Shown: positions 50,491-59,820 of the stretch, in pieces
Layout of the letters: each line of letters starts with the position of its first letter
How positions within the stretch are numbered: the first letter of the stretch is position 1
Assembly: GCA_040080835.1 (NCBI GenBank)
Contig: JBEBHP010000020.1
Span: 8,942-72,941 of the forward strand
DNA length: 64,000 nucleotides
Direction of reading: 5' to 3'
Source: SZUA-430 sp040080835
Lineage (GTDB): Bacteria; Pseudomonadota; Alphaproteobacteria; Micropepsales; Micropepsaceae
The notes under the pieces: generated by a model
Databases searched by the model: none
Told to the model about the DNA's origin: nothing
What the model saw: the letters and a program-made list of their open reading frames with translations, nothing else
Program-made: the position numbers and the translations under genes

Positions 50491-51003
50491 CTAGCTGCAT
50501 ACGCCTTCATACCCCAGCGTTCGCTTCTTGTGAGATGCCATATCCAGAAATTTACCGCATTGAGCGAAGCCCGATTTGCCAAAGACATCCGTCAGGTCAC
50601 ACTTGATAAGCAACATCTCGTCAGGCTCCGCAATTGTTGTCGCCTTTCGGAACGCCCCATTTGATCGCACCCAGAACCCTTTGTCGGCGAGCACAACAAG
50701 TAACTCCTCACCCCTTAGCGCGTGAGGCGTATAGTCAACGGGAATGGGCCAACGGCGTATAACTCTTCCATGGAGATTGAGTTCGACAACGACGTCGGAA
50801 AGCAGTGGGCCTTCCTTTGCGGTTGGCAACTTGGAGACCAGTGCATTGGCCACTTCGCCGCAGGGATGCTCCGAAAGGCCTTGAAACCCTGGCGCGGCCT
50901 TGGCACCCGGTCCGGGCCAGAACCGAAACAACTCAGTACCGGACGCATTGCTCAACCCGCTGATAACCAGCAGGCATACGAACCAGAAAATACGCGTGTG
51001 CAT
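50491..51003 (-). CDS. Exported protein of unknown function
   Basis: A 170-residue protein from the ATG at 51003, seven bases after AGGAG. The signal peptide (HTRIFWFVCLLVISGLSNASG) ends near residue 21. The mature part has three or four cysteines, including HPCGEVANAL, KCDLTDVFGKSGFAQCGKF and a C-terminal Cys, so disulfides are likely. I do not recognise the family. It sits between two copies of an intergenic repeat. Confidence 0.7.
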   Translation of the reverse strand: MHTRIFWFVCLLVISGLSNASGTELFRFWPGPGAKAAPGFQGLSEHPCGEVANALVSKLPTAKEGPLLSDVVVELNLHGRVIRRWPIPVDYTPHALRGEELLVVLADKGFWVRSNGAFRKATTIAEPDEMLLIKCDLTDVFGKSGFAQCGKFLDMASHKKRTLGYEGVCS

Positions 51004-51403
51004 CACGGGCTCCTGACGGCGTTGCATCGTCAAGAGCGAGCCTACCTGTTTTCCCAGGCACAGCAACCAGCAAATCAAAACTCAAACTGTCATCCTGCTT
51101 GCCATGCGGCACGAAGTGACGCTTTGCAAGCGGGACCCAAACGAGGTGAGGCCTCTCCGGATATCCCTCACCTCGTTTGGGTCCCGTACGCACTGCACCG
51201 CTTCGCGCTGCAATGCGTACGGGATGACGACGGTGGGAATGTTTCATCATAACCCAACACTCTCGTCATCCCGGCGAACGCAGGGACCCAGAAGCCGGAG
51301 GGTGAGTTGCATAGTGTCCCTAGGTCCCGGACAGCAACACTCGCAAATCAACTGCTTCGCAGTTGAGCTCGTGTAGCTTCCGGAATGACGGCGGTGGTGG
51401 CCT
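51004..51403. other. Gap filled almost wholly by repeat copy B
   Basis: Apart from about 85 bases of leader for the gene at 50491-51003, this 400-base gap is taken up by the repeat at 51089-51400. No gene is supported. Confidence 0.7.
51089..51400 (+). repeat. Palindromic intergenic repeat, copy B
   Basis: Second copy of the element at 50115-50422, in the same orientation. It contains a perfect 21-bp inverted repeat (51131-51151 and 51166-51186; arms start CGGGACCCAAACGAGG) separated by 14 bases. It ends four bases before the stop of the next minus-strand gene. Confidence 0.85.
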
Positions 51404-52081
51404 TTACTCCCGACCCAACACCGCCGCCCTGAGCGCCATCAACAGCAACGGCGTCCAGCTCGCAAAAAAGCCGAGCGACTGCAGCCAGATCCACTTGAGG
51501 TCAACGGCCATCATCGCGACGCCGATGGCAGGCAGGCAGAGCAGCACGCCGAGGATCGGGCGGCGCGCCTCTGATGTGAAACACAGCCCGGCGAGACACA
51601 GTCCGTTGAGCCCCAACGCCGCGAACTTGATCCACGCCGCATTGGCCGACGTCGCAAGCGCTTCAGTGCTGGGCGACAGGTCGGGCGTGTAGGCAAGCAG
51701 GCTCAGCGTTTCGACATAGTCGGCGGCGCATGCGACCAACGCTGCTACAATCGCCGCAAGCGCCAGCGGCACGAGCCGCCCCACTGAAAGGAAGAGCGCT
51801 GCAAATACCGCAAACGCCGTATACGAAGGTATGAAAGCATGAATATCGAGCGTGTTTACGGCGTCCACCGCAGCAATGATCTTGCCACGGCACGCGCTTT
51901 CGACCGGACCGAATATCGCGAGCAGCGTATCAATGCTGCGTGCCAGCTCGAAGCGGATGACCGCTTCGCCAGCGTTGCAAGCCTGGGCGGCCTTCACCTC
52001 ACCAAGCATTTGAAAAGTGGCGACCGTCCCAAGCGAGGCGATACCCGTGATGGCGGTGAGCAGGGCCCAGAACCGTGTCAT
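51404..52081 (-). CDS. Polytopic membrane protein, hypothetical
   Basis: A 225-residue protein from the ATG at 52081 with a GAGGGA site. It has about five hydrophobic segments, for example WALLTAITGIASLGTVATFQ, FIPSYTAFAVFAALFLSVG, LVPLALAAIVAALVACAADY and ILGVLLCLPAIGVAMMAV. No family is recognised. It follows the amidohydrolase gene by 26 bases and is probably in its operon. Confidence 0.75.
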   Translation of the reverse strand: MTRFWALLTAITGIASLGTVATFQMLGEVKAAQACNAGEAVIRFELARSIDTLLAIFGPVESACRGKIIAAVDAVNTLDIHAFIPSYTAFAVFAALFLSVGRLVPLALAAIVAALVACAADYVETLSLLAYTPDLSPSTEALATSANAAWIKFAALGLNGLCLAGLCFTSEARRPILGVLLCLPAIGVAMMAVDLKWIWLQSLGFFASWTPLLLMALRAAVLGRE

Positions 52082-52107
52082 GCGTTTTCCCTCTTCCGAT
52101 GTTGAAC

Positions 52108-53844
52108 CTACTCCGCCGCCATCGCCCGCGGCTCGCGTTGAGGCCCGCGCACCACGCGGCCCGGACGAACAGCCTGCACCTCACCGTTGCGAAATGTCAC
52201 CTCGCCGCTCTTGATGGTCGCCACGTAACCTTCCGCCTTTTGCAAGAGCCGCTTGCCACCAGCGGGAAGGTCGAACGCAAGCCACGGCTTGCCGAGCTTT
52301 AACGTCGCAAGGTCAATCACGTTGATGTCCGCGAGATAGCCCGGCTTCAGCAACCCGCGGTCTTCCATGCCATAGAGCATCGCCGTATCGCGGCATTGGC
52401 GCTTGATGGCAAGCTCAAGCGGAATCCTGCCGCGCTTGCGGTCGCGCACCCAGTGCTGCAACAGGAAGGTCGGCGAAGCCGCATCACAGATCGTGCCGCA
52501 ATGCGCGCCGCCATCCGACAGCGAGATCACGGCGTCCTCGCGTTCAAGCAGGCCCTTCACGAAATCAAGATTGCCGTCCGCATAGTTCAGCAGCGGCAGA
52601 TAGATGAAGCCCGTGCCGTCATTCTCCATGAGCAGGTCATAGGCAAATTCGTCCCCGGTCACGCCCTTGGCCGCGGCGAGCGCCATGATTGTCTCACCCG
52701 GCGTCGGCTCGTAGTTGAAGTCATCATTCATCGCATACTGCGTGAACCAGCCCTTGCCGATCACCATGCGCAGGCCCGCGAGTTCGCCTTCCAGGATTGG
52801 TTCCTCAGCCAGGATCTTCGCCCGGAACGCAGGATCACGCAGCGTCTTCAGCTGCTGGTCCCATGGCTTGCCCGCAACCTCGGCCCATGATGGGCGCAGC
52901 AGGAACGGATGCACCGTCCCGCGCCATGCCATCAGGATACCGGTCCCGCGCAGCGCAATCTGGGCGACTATGTTCGCGCCCTTGTCGTTCTCGGATTTCA
53001 TCGTCGACATCTGCTCTTCCCAGGGAAGTTCCTTGGCAATCGACTGCAGCATCGCGAAGGTAACGGGCATTTTCGTCTCGCGGCTGAGCTCGCCCATCCA
53101 TTCGAATTCTTTCCATTCACGCTTCAGGTCGGACGCCATCTCGAACACGCCGTGACCGACGCGTCCCATGGCGCGACCAATGCCGATGAGCTCTTCCTTT
53201 GTTGCCGTCGTGCCGGGCACGAGCTCGCCATCAACCGAGCGGTGCAGGATCGTGCGAGAAGTCGAAAAGCCCAACGCACCGGCCCGCAGGCCTTCCTCGA
53301 CGATCTGGGACATGCGCGCTATGTCGGTCTCGGTCGGCGCCTCGTTGCGCGCGCCGCGTTCACCCATGACATAGGCCCGCACCGCGCCATGCGGCACGTG
53401 CGTGGCGACATCCACCGTGCGCGGCAGTTCCTCGAGCGCATTCATGTATTCGGGAAAGCTCTCCCAGTTCCACTTCATGCCTTCGGCGAGCGCCGTGCCT
53501 GGAATGTCCTCCACGCCTTCCATCAGGCTGATCAGCCACTGATGACGGTCAGGGCGCGCAGGCGCAAAGCCGACGCCGCAATTGCCCATGACAACTGTTG
53601 TCACGCCATGCCAGCTCGACGGCGCCATCACATCGTCCCAGGTCGCTTGTCCATCGTAGTGCGTGTGGATATCGACGAAGCCTGGTGCAACAATCTTGCC
53701 AGACGCATCGATCTCTTCCTTGCCGCGACCGCTTACGTTGCCAACTGCCGTGATGCGTCCGTTGTCGACTGCGACGTCCGCGGTGAAAGGCTTGCAGCCA
53801 GTACCGTCAACAACAGTACCGCCGCGAATGACCAGATCGTGCAT
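52108..53844 (-). CDS. N-acyl-D-amino-acid deacylase / D-aminoacylase-like amidohydrolase
   Basis: A 578-residue metal-dependent hydrolase of the amidohydrolase-3 type. It begins HDLVIRGGTVVDGTGCKPFTADVAVDNGRI. The metal-binding HTHYDGQATWDD lies near residue 60, and the late SLSDGGAHCGTICDAASPTFLL and LKPGYLADINVID blocks are typical of D-aminoacylases and related enzymes. It may remove acyl groups from D-amino acids or act on other N-acyl or ring amides. An AGGGA precedes the start. Confidence 0.9.
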   Translation of the reverse strand: MHDLVIRGGTVVDGTGCKPFTADVAVDNGRITAVGNVSGRGKEEIDASGKIVAPGFVDIHTHYDGQATWDDVMAPSSWHGVTTVVMGNCGVGFAPARPDRHQWLISLMEGVEDIPGTALAEGMKWNWESFPEYMNALEELPRTVDVATHVPHGAVRAYVMGERGARNEAPTETDIARMSQIVEEGLRAGALGFSTSRTILHRSVDGELVPGTTATKEELIGIGRAMGRVGHGVFEMASDLKREWKEFEWMGELSRETKMPVTFAMLQSIAKELPWEEQMSTMKSENDKGANIVAQIALRGTGILMAWRGTVHPFLLRPSWAEVAGKPWDQQLKTLRDPAFRAKILAEEPILEGELAGLRMVIGKGWFTQYAMNDDFNYEPTPGETIMALAAAKGVTGDEFAYDLLMENDGTGFIYLPLLNYADGNLDFVKGLLEREDAVISLSDGGAHCGTICDAASPTFLLQHWVRDRKRGRIPLELAIKRQCRDTAMLYGMEDRGLLKPGYLADINVIDLATLKLGKPWLAFDLPAGGKRLLQKAEGYVATIKSGEVTFRNGEVQAVRPGRVVRGPQREPRAMAAE

Positions 53845-54014
53845 GTGAATAGTTCCCTGATTGAGTTTTGGTTTGAGGCCACGCTAGCAGCGAAACTCTC
53901 GAGCGGGAAGGGCAGGCAGTCCGTAGCGAAATCCGGCGACATGCAAGCGCGTCTTGCATCCGGGCTCCGGCTGCGGCAACTCTTTGGCAGCAGAAATTCA
54001 GAGTGCGGAACACG

Positions 54015-54791
54015 ATGGACGCCATATTCAGGGTCGAGAACAACGACGTCACTGTGAGCCCCTTTGCGGCAGGACCGTGGAATCCGGGGCTGCAACATGG
54101 CGGCGCACCATCATCACTTGCGGTTTGGGCCGCAGAGCAGGTGCCGACGCAGACCCCGATGCGCATTGCACGCTTGACGATCGACCTGTTGCGCCCGGTG
54201 CCGATTGCCCCCATGCGCATCCGCCCGGAGGTTGTGCGCGAAGGAAAAAAGATTCAGCTGCTTTCAATCCATCTTGAAAGCGGCGGCGTGGAAGTAGCCC
54301 GCGCGAGCATTCTGAAGGTCAGGCGGTCTGCCAGCAGCTACGAGGCAATCGCCACAGCAGACAGGCTTGAGCTTCCAAACCACGAGCATGGCCGCCCGCG
54401 CAACATCATGGGTCGCGCAACGGTGGGATTTGCTTCCGGCGCAACCATTCTCGCCGTGAAGGGCGAGTTCGGCCGGAAGGGTCCGGCGGCAGTCTGGTTC
54501 CGGTTTGAGCGCCCATTTGTGGAAGGTCACCCAAGTAGCGCGGTCATGCGCAGTGTTGCGACGGCAGACTTCACCAACGGTGTGTCATCGGCGTTGAATT
54601 TTGACGAATGGACTTTCATCAACGCCGATCTCAACGTGTCACTGGCACGCGATCCGGTTGGCGATTGGATCCTGCTCGACGCCGAAACCTGGCTCGGTCC
54701 CGACGGTGGCGGCATCGCGTTCGCAAGGCTCGCCGACAGCAAGGGCTATTATGGCCGGGTCGTGCAAAACCTTGTCGTTGAAGCGCGCTGA
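54015..54791 (+). CDS. Thioesterase-family (acyl-CoA thioesterase-like) protein
   Basis: A 258-residue double-hotdog protein. The ATG at 54015 fits the family start; a GTG 12 bases upstream is an alternative. Typical features are FAAGPWNPGLQHGGAPSSLAVWAAE near the N terminus, RLTIDLLRPVPIAPMRIRPEVVREGKKIQLLSI in the middle, and LLDAETWLGPDGGGIAFARLADSKGYYGR near the end. It would hydrolyse acyl-CoA thioesters. It is convergent with the next gene, 12 bases away. Confidence 0.85.
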   Translation: MDAIFRVENNDVTVSPFAAGPWNPGLQHGGAPSSLAVWAAEQVPTQTPMRIARLTIDLLRPVPIAPMRIRPEVVREGKKIQLLSIHLESGGVEVARASILKVRRSASSYEAIATADRLELPNHEHGRPRNIMGRATVGFASGATILAVKGEFGRKGPAAVWFRFERPFVEGHPSSAVMRSVATADFTNGVSSALNFDEWTFINADLNVSLARDPVGDWILLDAETWLGPDGGGIAFARLADSKGYYGRVVQNLVVEAR

Positions 54792-54803
54792 ACCAGCGAA
54801 CCG

Positions 54804-55238
54804 CTATTTCGGCAAATTGCCTTTCGGCCATGAACCCTTGAGCGCACACAATTTGCGGCCGAGCGCTCGCGTCACGGCATCTGTTTTTGCCGTCATGACA
54901 TGCGGATCTTTTTGCCAGCCGGTTTTCGAAACGCTTCCCGTGCCATCAGCACCCGGATCGGAGGTGAAATAGACCGTGTCCTTGCCGCAGTCATAGGCCC
55001 AGATGTACCATCCCTTGACCTTGTCAGTCGTCGCATCGGCGTCGCTCACGAAATTCATGCGCGCATAGACGAAACCCGTCGCGGTGTCTTCCAAGCCGCT
55101 ATCGATATCGAAAAAGTGCCTTGAATCCTTGGACGCATAAGGATCATCAGGTGTCACCATCAGCCATTTTGCAGCCATGGCAGATGAGGGACTGCAGATA
55201 CAAAGCGCGACAAGCGCAAGAACAATGCGGGCGTCCAT
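54804..55238 (-). CDS. Exported protein, surface-adhesin-E-like hypothetical
   Basis: A 144-residue protein. The ATG at 55238 follows GGAGGT; a signal peptide (ARIVLALVALCICSPSSAMAA) ends near residue 22. The mature part (KWLMVTPDDPYASKDSRHFFDIDS, FVYARMNFVSDADA, DCGKDTVYFTSD) has the short beta-rich pattern seen in surface-adhesin-E-like proteins. This is only by eye. Two Cys may pair. Confidence 0.7.
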   Translation of the reverse strand: MDARIVLALVALCICSPSSAMAAKWLMVTPDDPYASKDSRHFFDIDSGLEDTATGFVYARMNFVSDADATTDKVKGWYIWAYDCGKDTVYFTSDPGADGTGSVSKTGWQKDPHVMTAKTDAVTRALGRKLCALKGSWPKGNLPK

Positions 55239-55383
55239 TCGCGACCTCCATTCAGGGACCGGGCAATTCGTGAGCCGACGACGCAACTCTATGCCAGTTT
55301 GGACATCGACGAGAGATTTATTGCATCAGCAAGGCCTACGCGAAGAATGTAGGCGCACTTACCCGAGAGTATCGCGCGCACTG

Positions 55384-57657
55384 TCAGTGCGCTTCGCTCT
55401 CGGCCGGTGCCGCAACCTTGGGGTCTGGCCCCTCATGCCCCTTGATCGGGCCCTGCCGCAAGGCCCATCCCACCATCAGGGACAGCGTCAGCCAGAAACC
55501 GATGGAGCCTGCGAGAGCCAGCTCAAGATTGAGCGAGACGGACACATCGTCCTCGACTTTCCTGGCGCGAAACGCTTCCGGTACATCTTCGTCGTGCTGG
55601 CGGGGCGCCAGTATGGTCAGATAGCCAACCACGTCATCGTCCCCGGAAATTTGAAGCGGGCGATGAACCGGCGCCTCGCTGTGGGCCACTGGGTGCAGTT
55701 GCTTGAGTGCACCGGCAAAAGTCAGTTGCTGGAATGCTGCTGAGAGACCCAGCAGCAGCAGCCCAATCGTAATTGCAAGCAAAGGCCAAAGATCCGTCAT
55801 CGGCACACGCCGAAGGATGAGCGCGCCGGTTGCGGCCGACACAAGTCCCGCCAGCGCGACAATGCCGCGATTGGTTGCAACCAGATCAGGCTGGACCACT
55901 GCGACCCAGAAAGCGACCGCAAGCCCGCCCAGCAATGACACCGCGCCCCACCAGTGCGGCAACTCACGGCCGGGTCTCAGGTATGGCGCCAGCACGGCAA
56001 GCCCAAACGTTGGAACGAACCATGCACCCACCAGAAGCAGCACGACGCCAACCATGCCGTCCAGCACCGGCGCGACTGCGGACAGGACCATGCCCAGTAG
56101 CATCATGCCGGAAATCGTCATCAGGCTGCTGTCGCCGGAAGATCCCACAGCACGCGCCCAGACGACACACGTCGGCACGAACAGGGCAGGCAGCGAGATC
56201 CAGCCCGGAATGGTGACGCCAACTTCTCCGGACGCAAGCCAGCGAACCATGCCCGGTATGAAATTGAACACGCCCGGCACCGCGTGTGAGACCGTGCTCG
56301 CGGGGTCCAGCATCAGCAGCCACAAAAACGGCAACAGCCGAACAAATGTGATAACTGCGGCTGCAATCAGGCCCGCAACCCACAGCGCGCAGAACGCGAT
56401 GAACATGCGAAAGCCGAATTCTCGCAAGCTGGTTCCGGTGCCGCCCGCAGAGGTGAGATAACTCAGATACACGCCAACCACCATGGCTGACGTGCACCAC
56501 ATCAGGAACATGAGTCCCATATCCCACCACAGGATCGGCAGTGGCTTGATCACGCCTGGAAACGCCGAGGCCAGCAGGTCCCGGTTGAGCGCCCGCATGT
56601 CGGAAGGCGCGATGAGTTTCCCCGAGCCCGCAACGGCCAGTCCGCGACGGGCCGCCTCGTCACACAGCATGTACCGGGCATTGGGCGAGCTGAGCCGGAT
56701 CGCATCACAGGCGTCGCGCTGGTTGACCAGCTGCAACAGTACTTCCGGCCCAAGCCCAAGTGGCTTACGCAGAAAGTCCTGCGCGAAACTCTTCGCATCG
56801 TACAGGTCATGGCGACCAACGAGGTTTTGCATGGCGCGCGCAAGCCTGGTCGCGCGGGCATTGTCATCAAGCGACAGCAGGTAGTTGCGACATTCTGCAA
56901 TCTTCTGCGGCTGCACTGGCGCCAGCAACGCAGCGTTTGGTGAAACCTTTGGCATTGGGATCAGGGCAATTGGCCGGACGCAGGCGTTGCTGCCGGTCCT
57001 TAGCCCGATTGTTCCAAAGGCCGGCACATTCGAGAAAAACGCCTGGGCGATTGTTTCGTCGCTCGGCTGAAGCTCGTGCGCAAAGATTTCCAGACGCTGG
57101 CGCGCGGAGATCAGTGCCAGCACGCGCGCGCCTGCGGAAGCATCGGGGACTGCGCCAGCCTGGCCAACGTGAGTCGCATCGGCGCTGAGTTGCCGGAGAA
57201 GCGCCAGGCTTTCCCCAGGACCCAAAGCCTCATCCGCCTGCGCTTCATCGCGGCCCGCGATGGACGCCGCGATGCGCTTGATGCCGTCGAAGTCTCCCGA
57301 AAGTTCCCGCGCGAAGTCTTCGAACGCCGAAGCCGACAGTTCGAATACAACCACCAGCGAAAGCCCGGTAATGAACGCCCGTTTCGTGCGCCCGCCAACC
57401 TTGAACTCGCCGCTCTCGATCGTTTCCCAGAGCCGCTCTGCCGTCCAGGCGACAGCCATGGAAATAATCAGCCCCGCCGCAACCCCCGTGATTTTCGTCG
57501 GCACGTCGCCGTGCTCAAGCATGTGCGCGAACACGACGTAGAGCACAAAACCACAAATGACGCTGAACAGGCCACACGCCGCCGCAATCACCCCCGCCTT
57601 CACGTGAAGCGGCGCTGCGCTGAACGCATCGATGGGTCGTAGAAGAAATGATCCCAT
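55384..57657 (-). CDS. Large polytopic membrane protein of unknown function
   Basis: A 757-residue protein. The N-terminal 130 residues carry three hydrophobic segments (GVIAAACGLFSVICGFVLYVVF, GVAAGLIISMAVAW, FITGLSLVVVFELSASAF). A soluble domain of about 230 residues follows, with several Cys (NACVRP, KIAECRNYL, DACDAIRL, MLCDEA). Nine or more membrane segments occupy residues about 380-630, then a polar region and one last helix near 720. No transport or enzymatic motif is visible. I do not recognise the family. It is flanked by unrelated genes. Confidence 0.8.
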   Translation of the reverse strand: MGSFLLRPIDAFSAAPLHVKAGVIAAACGLFSVICGFVLYVVFAHMLEHGDVPTKITGVAAGLIISMAVAWTAERLWETIESGEFKVGGRTKRAFITGLSLVVVFELSASAFEDFARELSGDFDGIKRIAASIAGRDEAQADEALGPGESLALLRQLSADATHVGQAGAVPDASAGARVLALISARQRLEIFAHELQPSDETIAQAFFSNVPAFGTIGLRTGSNACVRPIALIPMPKVSPNAALLAPVQPQKIAECRNYLLSLDDNARATRLARAMQNLVGRHDLYDAKSFAQDFLRKPLGLGPEVLLQLVNQRDACDAIRLSSPNARYMLCDEAARRGLAVAGSGKLIAPSDMRALNRDLLASAFPGVIKPLPILWWDMGLMFLMWCTSAMVVGVYLSYLTSAGGTGTSLREFGFRMFIAFCALWVAGLIAAAVITFVRLLPFLWLLMLDPASTVSHAVPGVFNFIPGMVRWLASGEVGVTIPGWISLPALFVPTCVVWARAVGSSGDSSLMTISGMMLLGMVLSAVAPVLDGMVGVVLLLVGAWFVPTFGLAVLAPYLRPGRELPHWWGAVSLLGGLAVAFWVAVVQPDLVATNRGIVALAGLVSAATGALILRRVPMTDLWPLLAITIGLLLLGLSAAFQQLTFAGALKQLHPVAHSEAPVHRPLQISGDDDVVGYLTILAPRQHDEDVPEAFRARKVEDDVSVSLNLELALAGSIGFWLTLSLMVGWALRQGPIKGHEGPDPKVAAPAESEAH

Positions 57658-57793
57658 GAGACGTTGGTCCGCCCGCCTGATTTCCTGGATTGAGCAAGAC
57701 TAGTTGATCCGGCGCCTTTTGGCTATCGTGGCCCCGAAGTACCGATTTCATGCAGGATGAGTCGGCAAGACCGCCGTCTGTCGAGACGCGCGA

Positions 57794-58325
57794 TCAAGCA
57801 GGAACGTAGGTCAGCCTGATCAAGTCCTTGCCAAAGCGATCGGCGGAAATGAGGCAGAATGGTGGCCGCGGGCCAGCGAAGAATGCCTTGCCGCGACCAA
57901 GCACGATGGGGTGGACGAAGAGTCGATACTCATCAATAAGACCAATGTCGACCAGGCTTTGCGCTAGCTCCGGTCCGGCAACATCAATCTCTCCATCGAA
58001 CCGGACTTTCAGCCCAGCTAAAGCCGCCTCGATGTCACCTTCGACCAGCGTGGCGTTGGGGCCGACGGACTTCAACCAGCGCGACACGACCCACTTCGGT
58101 TGGCGCCGCCACGCCGTAGCTAAGTCGCGTTCCGCCGCATCCCACTCGGGATGATCCTCGTCCCAATAACGCATGACCTCATACATACGGCGACCAGTAC
58201 ACACTGCCTGTGAGGTCGCGGACCTGCTCGGTGAAGTGACGAAAGAGCGTGGGGTCTGGCGCAAATTCCTCATGGCCCACATAGCCGTCCAGGGACTGGT
58301 TCATTCCAAAGACGAGCTTTGCCAT
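57794..58325 (-). pseudogene. RibD/DHFR-like reductase gene broken by a one-base frameshift
   Basis: The N-terminal part reads AKLVFGMNQSLDGYVGHEEF... to LTGSVY in one frame, from the ATG at 58325. Removing one base (58196 on the plus strand) joins it to GRRMYEVMRYWDEDHPEWD... and ends DVAGPELAQSLVDIGLIDEY, HPIVLGRGKAFF, giving a normal ~176-residue protein of the RibD C-terminal / dihydrofolate reductase-like family. Without the correction, the first part stops at 58179. A sequencing error is equally possible. Confidence 0.85.
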
Positions 58326-58465
58326 GCTGCAAAATCTCCACCGCAGGGTATTCAGAATAGCTTGGGGCGACATTACCCAAAAGTCAGGTTGGGCATAAAC
58401 TGCGCGGTACAAAGCGTCAGTGTCTATCCGCCAGTCAATGCATTCGGCGGTCATCAGGCGGGCGC

Positions 58466-58954
58466 TTACAATCGTTCCGGATGCGATGCCACGTCAATCG
58501 AGCCGCATGGGGCCGCAAACGGGGTTCGAAACGTAAACGCCTCGGTCGATGGTCCGCGAGACGCAAGTACTGCAAGCCTGGCCATACCATCCGCAACACT
58601 GGGGCGGTGGCCTTGTGGAACCCACCAAAGGGCGAACGACACCTCCATTGGCTCAAACCATTCATGCTTGCGCCGCATGACCGAAAGGTGCTTGCTGTTT
58701 CGATACGCGAAAGCACCGAGCGAAGCTATGTCGCGCCACACCGACATGTTCACGATCAGAAGTGGATCATCGGGGACAGCTTCCACGTCTGTTGCGTTGT
58801 TCCCTTCTCCAACCAGCCGCCACACAAACCCCGGCGACGCCTCGGCCTTCGCATTCACATCATCGAGCGCCGCCATGAACGGTGCATTCGCAGCATGCTC
58901 CTTGGGCAGCGCAAAGCGGGCAATATTGATCTGCGCGAGTTCGAATTGCGACAT
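58466..58954 (-). CDS. DUF3291 protein
   Basis: A 162-residue protein from the ATG at 58954. It matches DUF3291 (FELAQINIARFALPKEH at the start, GFVWRLVGEGNNATDVEA, NMSVWRDIASLGAFAYRNSKH, WFEPMEVSFALWWVPQGHRPSVADGMARL). The fold is expected to be a dimeric ferredoxin-like barrel; function unknown. No strong ribosome site is seen. Confidence 0.87.
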   Translation of the reverse strand: MSQFELAQINIARFALPKEHAANAPFMAALDDVNAKAEASPGFVWRLVGEGNNATDVEAVPDDPLLIVNMSVWRDIASLGAFAYRNSKHLSVMRRKHEWFEPMEVSFALWWVPQGHRPSVADGMARLAVLASRGPSTEAFTFRTPFAAPCGSIDVASHPERL

Positions 58955-59040
58955 GATGGTGCCGTTGGGAAGACTGTAATGGGAAAAGGCGATGCCGAAT
59001 GACGTACTGCCAATATCGGGCATCGCCTCCGGAATTCAAG

Positions 59041-59064
59041 TCTCGCGCACCCTAGCGCGCGAGA
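59041..59064 (-). terminator. Hairpin downstream of the slipin gene
   Basis: TCTCGCGC (59041-59048) and GCGCGAGA (59057-59064) form a perfect 8-bp GC stem with an 8-base loop just after the slipin stop. No T-run follows, so the terminator call is weak. Confidence 0.4.
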
Positions 59065-59082
59065 CCAACCGGATGCACGGTT

Positions 59083-59820
59083 TCACGCAGCCGTCGACGC
59101 CAGTTTGATGATGTCCGATGGCAGCATGATGACGGTCGTCGTGTTGTTTTCCGCGCCGATCTCTGCAACCATCTGAAGCCTTCGCAACTCAAGCGCCATC
59201 GGGCTTTGCGTCATCAGCAAGGCCGCCGAGGTCAGCTTCTGCGCCGCTTCCTCTTCGGCCTCGGCCTTGATGAGACGCGCTCGTTTCTCACGTACCGCTT
59301 CAGCTTCCCGCGCCATCGCACGCTGCATGACTTCAGGAATCTCGACGTCCTTCATTTCCACCATCTCGATGTTCACGCCCCAGGCCTCTGTCGCCTGGTC
59401 GACGATCGCGCGCAGGGAGCCATTGATAGCATCGCGGTCCTTCAGCACTTCGTCGAGAGCATGCTGGCCGATGATGTTGCGAAGGCTGGTCAGTGCCACC
59501 TGATAGACCGCAGTGCCGTATTTCTCGACCGCAAGTACGGCCAGTTTGGGATCCGATACCTTGTACCAGAGTACCGCGTTGACGTTGATCGTCACGCTGT
59601 CCTTGGTGATCGTCTCCTGGCGTTCAATGTCGACCGTTCGTGTGCGAAGGTCGATCTTCGTCGTCCACTCTGCCAGCGGAATGATCCAGAAAACCCCTGG
59701 TCCGCCGATGCGCGAAAAGCGACCCAGCCGGAACACGACGCATCGTTCGTACTCCTGCACGATACGCACACCCGCAACAGCCAGCGCGAGAAGCGCAAGC
59801 AAAACATATAGGAAAGTCAT
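59083..59820 (-). CDS. Slipin / stomatin-like membrane protein (SPFH family)
   Basis: A 245-residue protein. The ATG at 59820 follows AGGTGA. An N-terminal membrane segment (FLYVLLALLALAVAGVRIV) leads into an SPFH domain with YERCVVFRLGRFSRIGGPGVFWIIPLAE, LRTRTVDIERQETITKDSVTI and the slipin motif ATEAWGVNIEMVEMKDVEIPEVMQRAMAREAEAVREKRARLI. Such proteins form membrane oligomers and are often paired with an NfeD protease partner; none is seen here. Confidence 0.93.
   Translation of the reverse strand: MTFLYVLLALLALAVAGVRIVQEYERCVVFRLGRFSRIGGPGVFWIIPLAEWTTKIDLRTRTVDIERQETITKDSVTINVNAVLWYKVSDPKLAVLAVEKYGTAVYQVALTSLRNIIGQHALDEVLKDRDAINGSLRAIVDQATEAWGVNIEMVEMKDVEIPEVMQRAMAREAEAVREKRARLIKAEAEEEAAQKLTSAALLMTQSPMALELRRLQMVAEIGAENNTTTVIMLPSDIIKLASTAA

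Noticed and set aside
52909..54057. A 382-codon open frame opposite the D-aminoacylase-like gene
   Set aside because: It has shadow composition and no start signal; the opposite strand carries clear family motifs.
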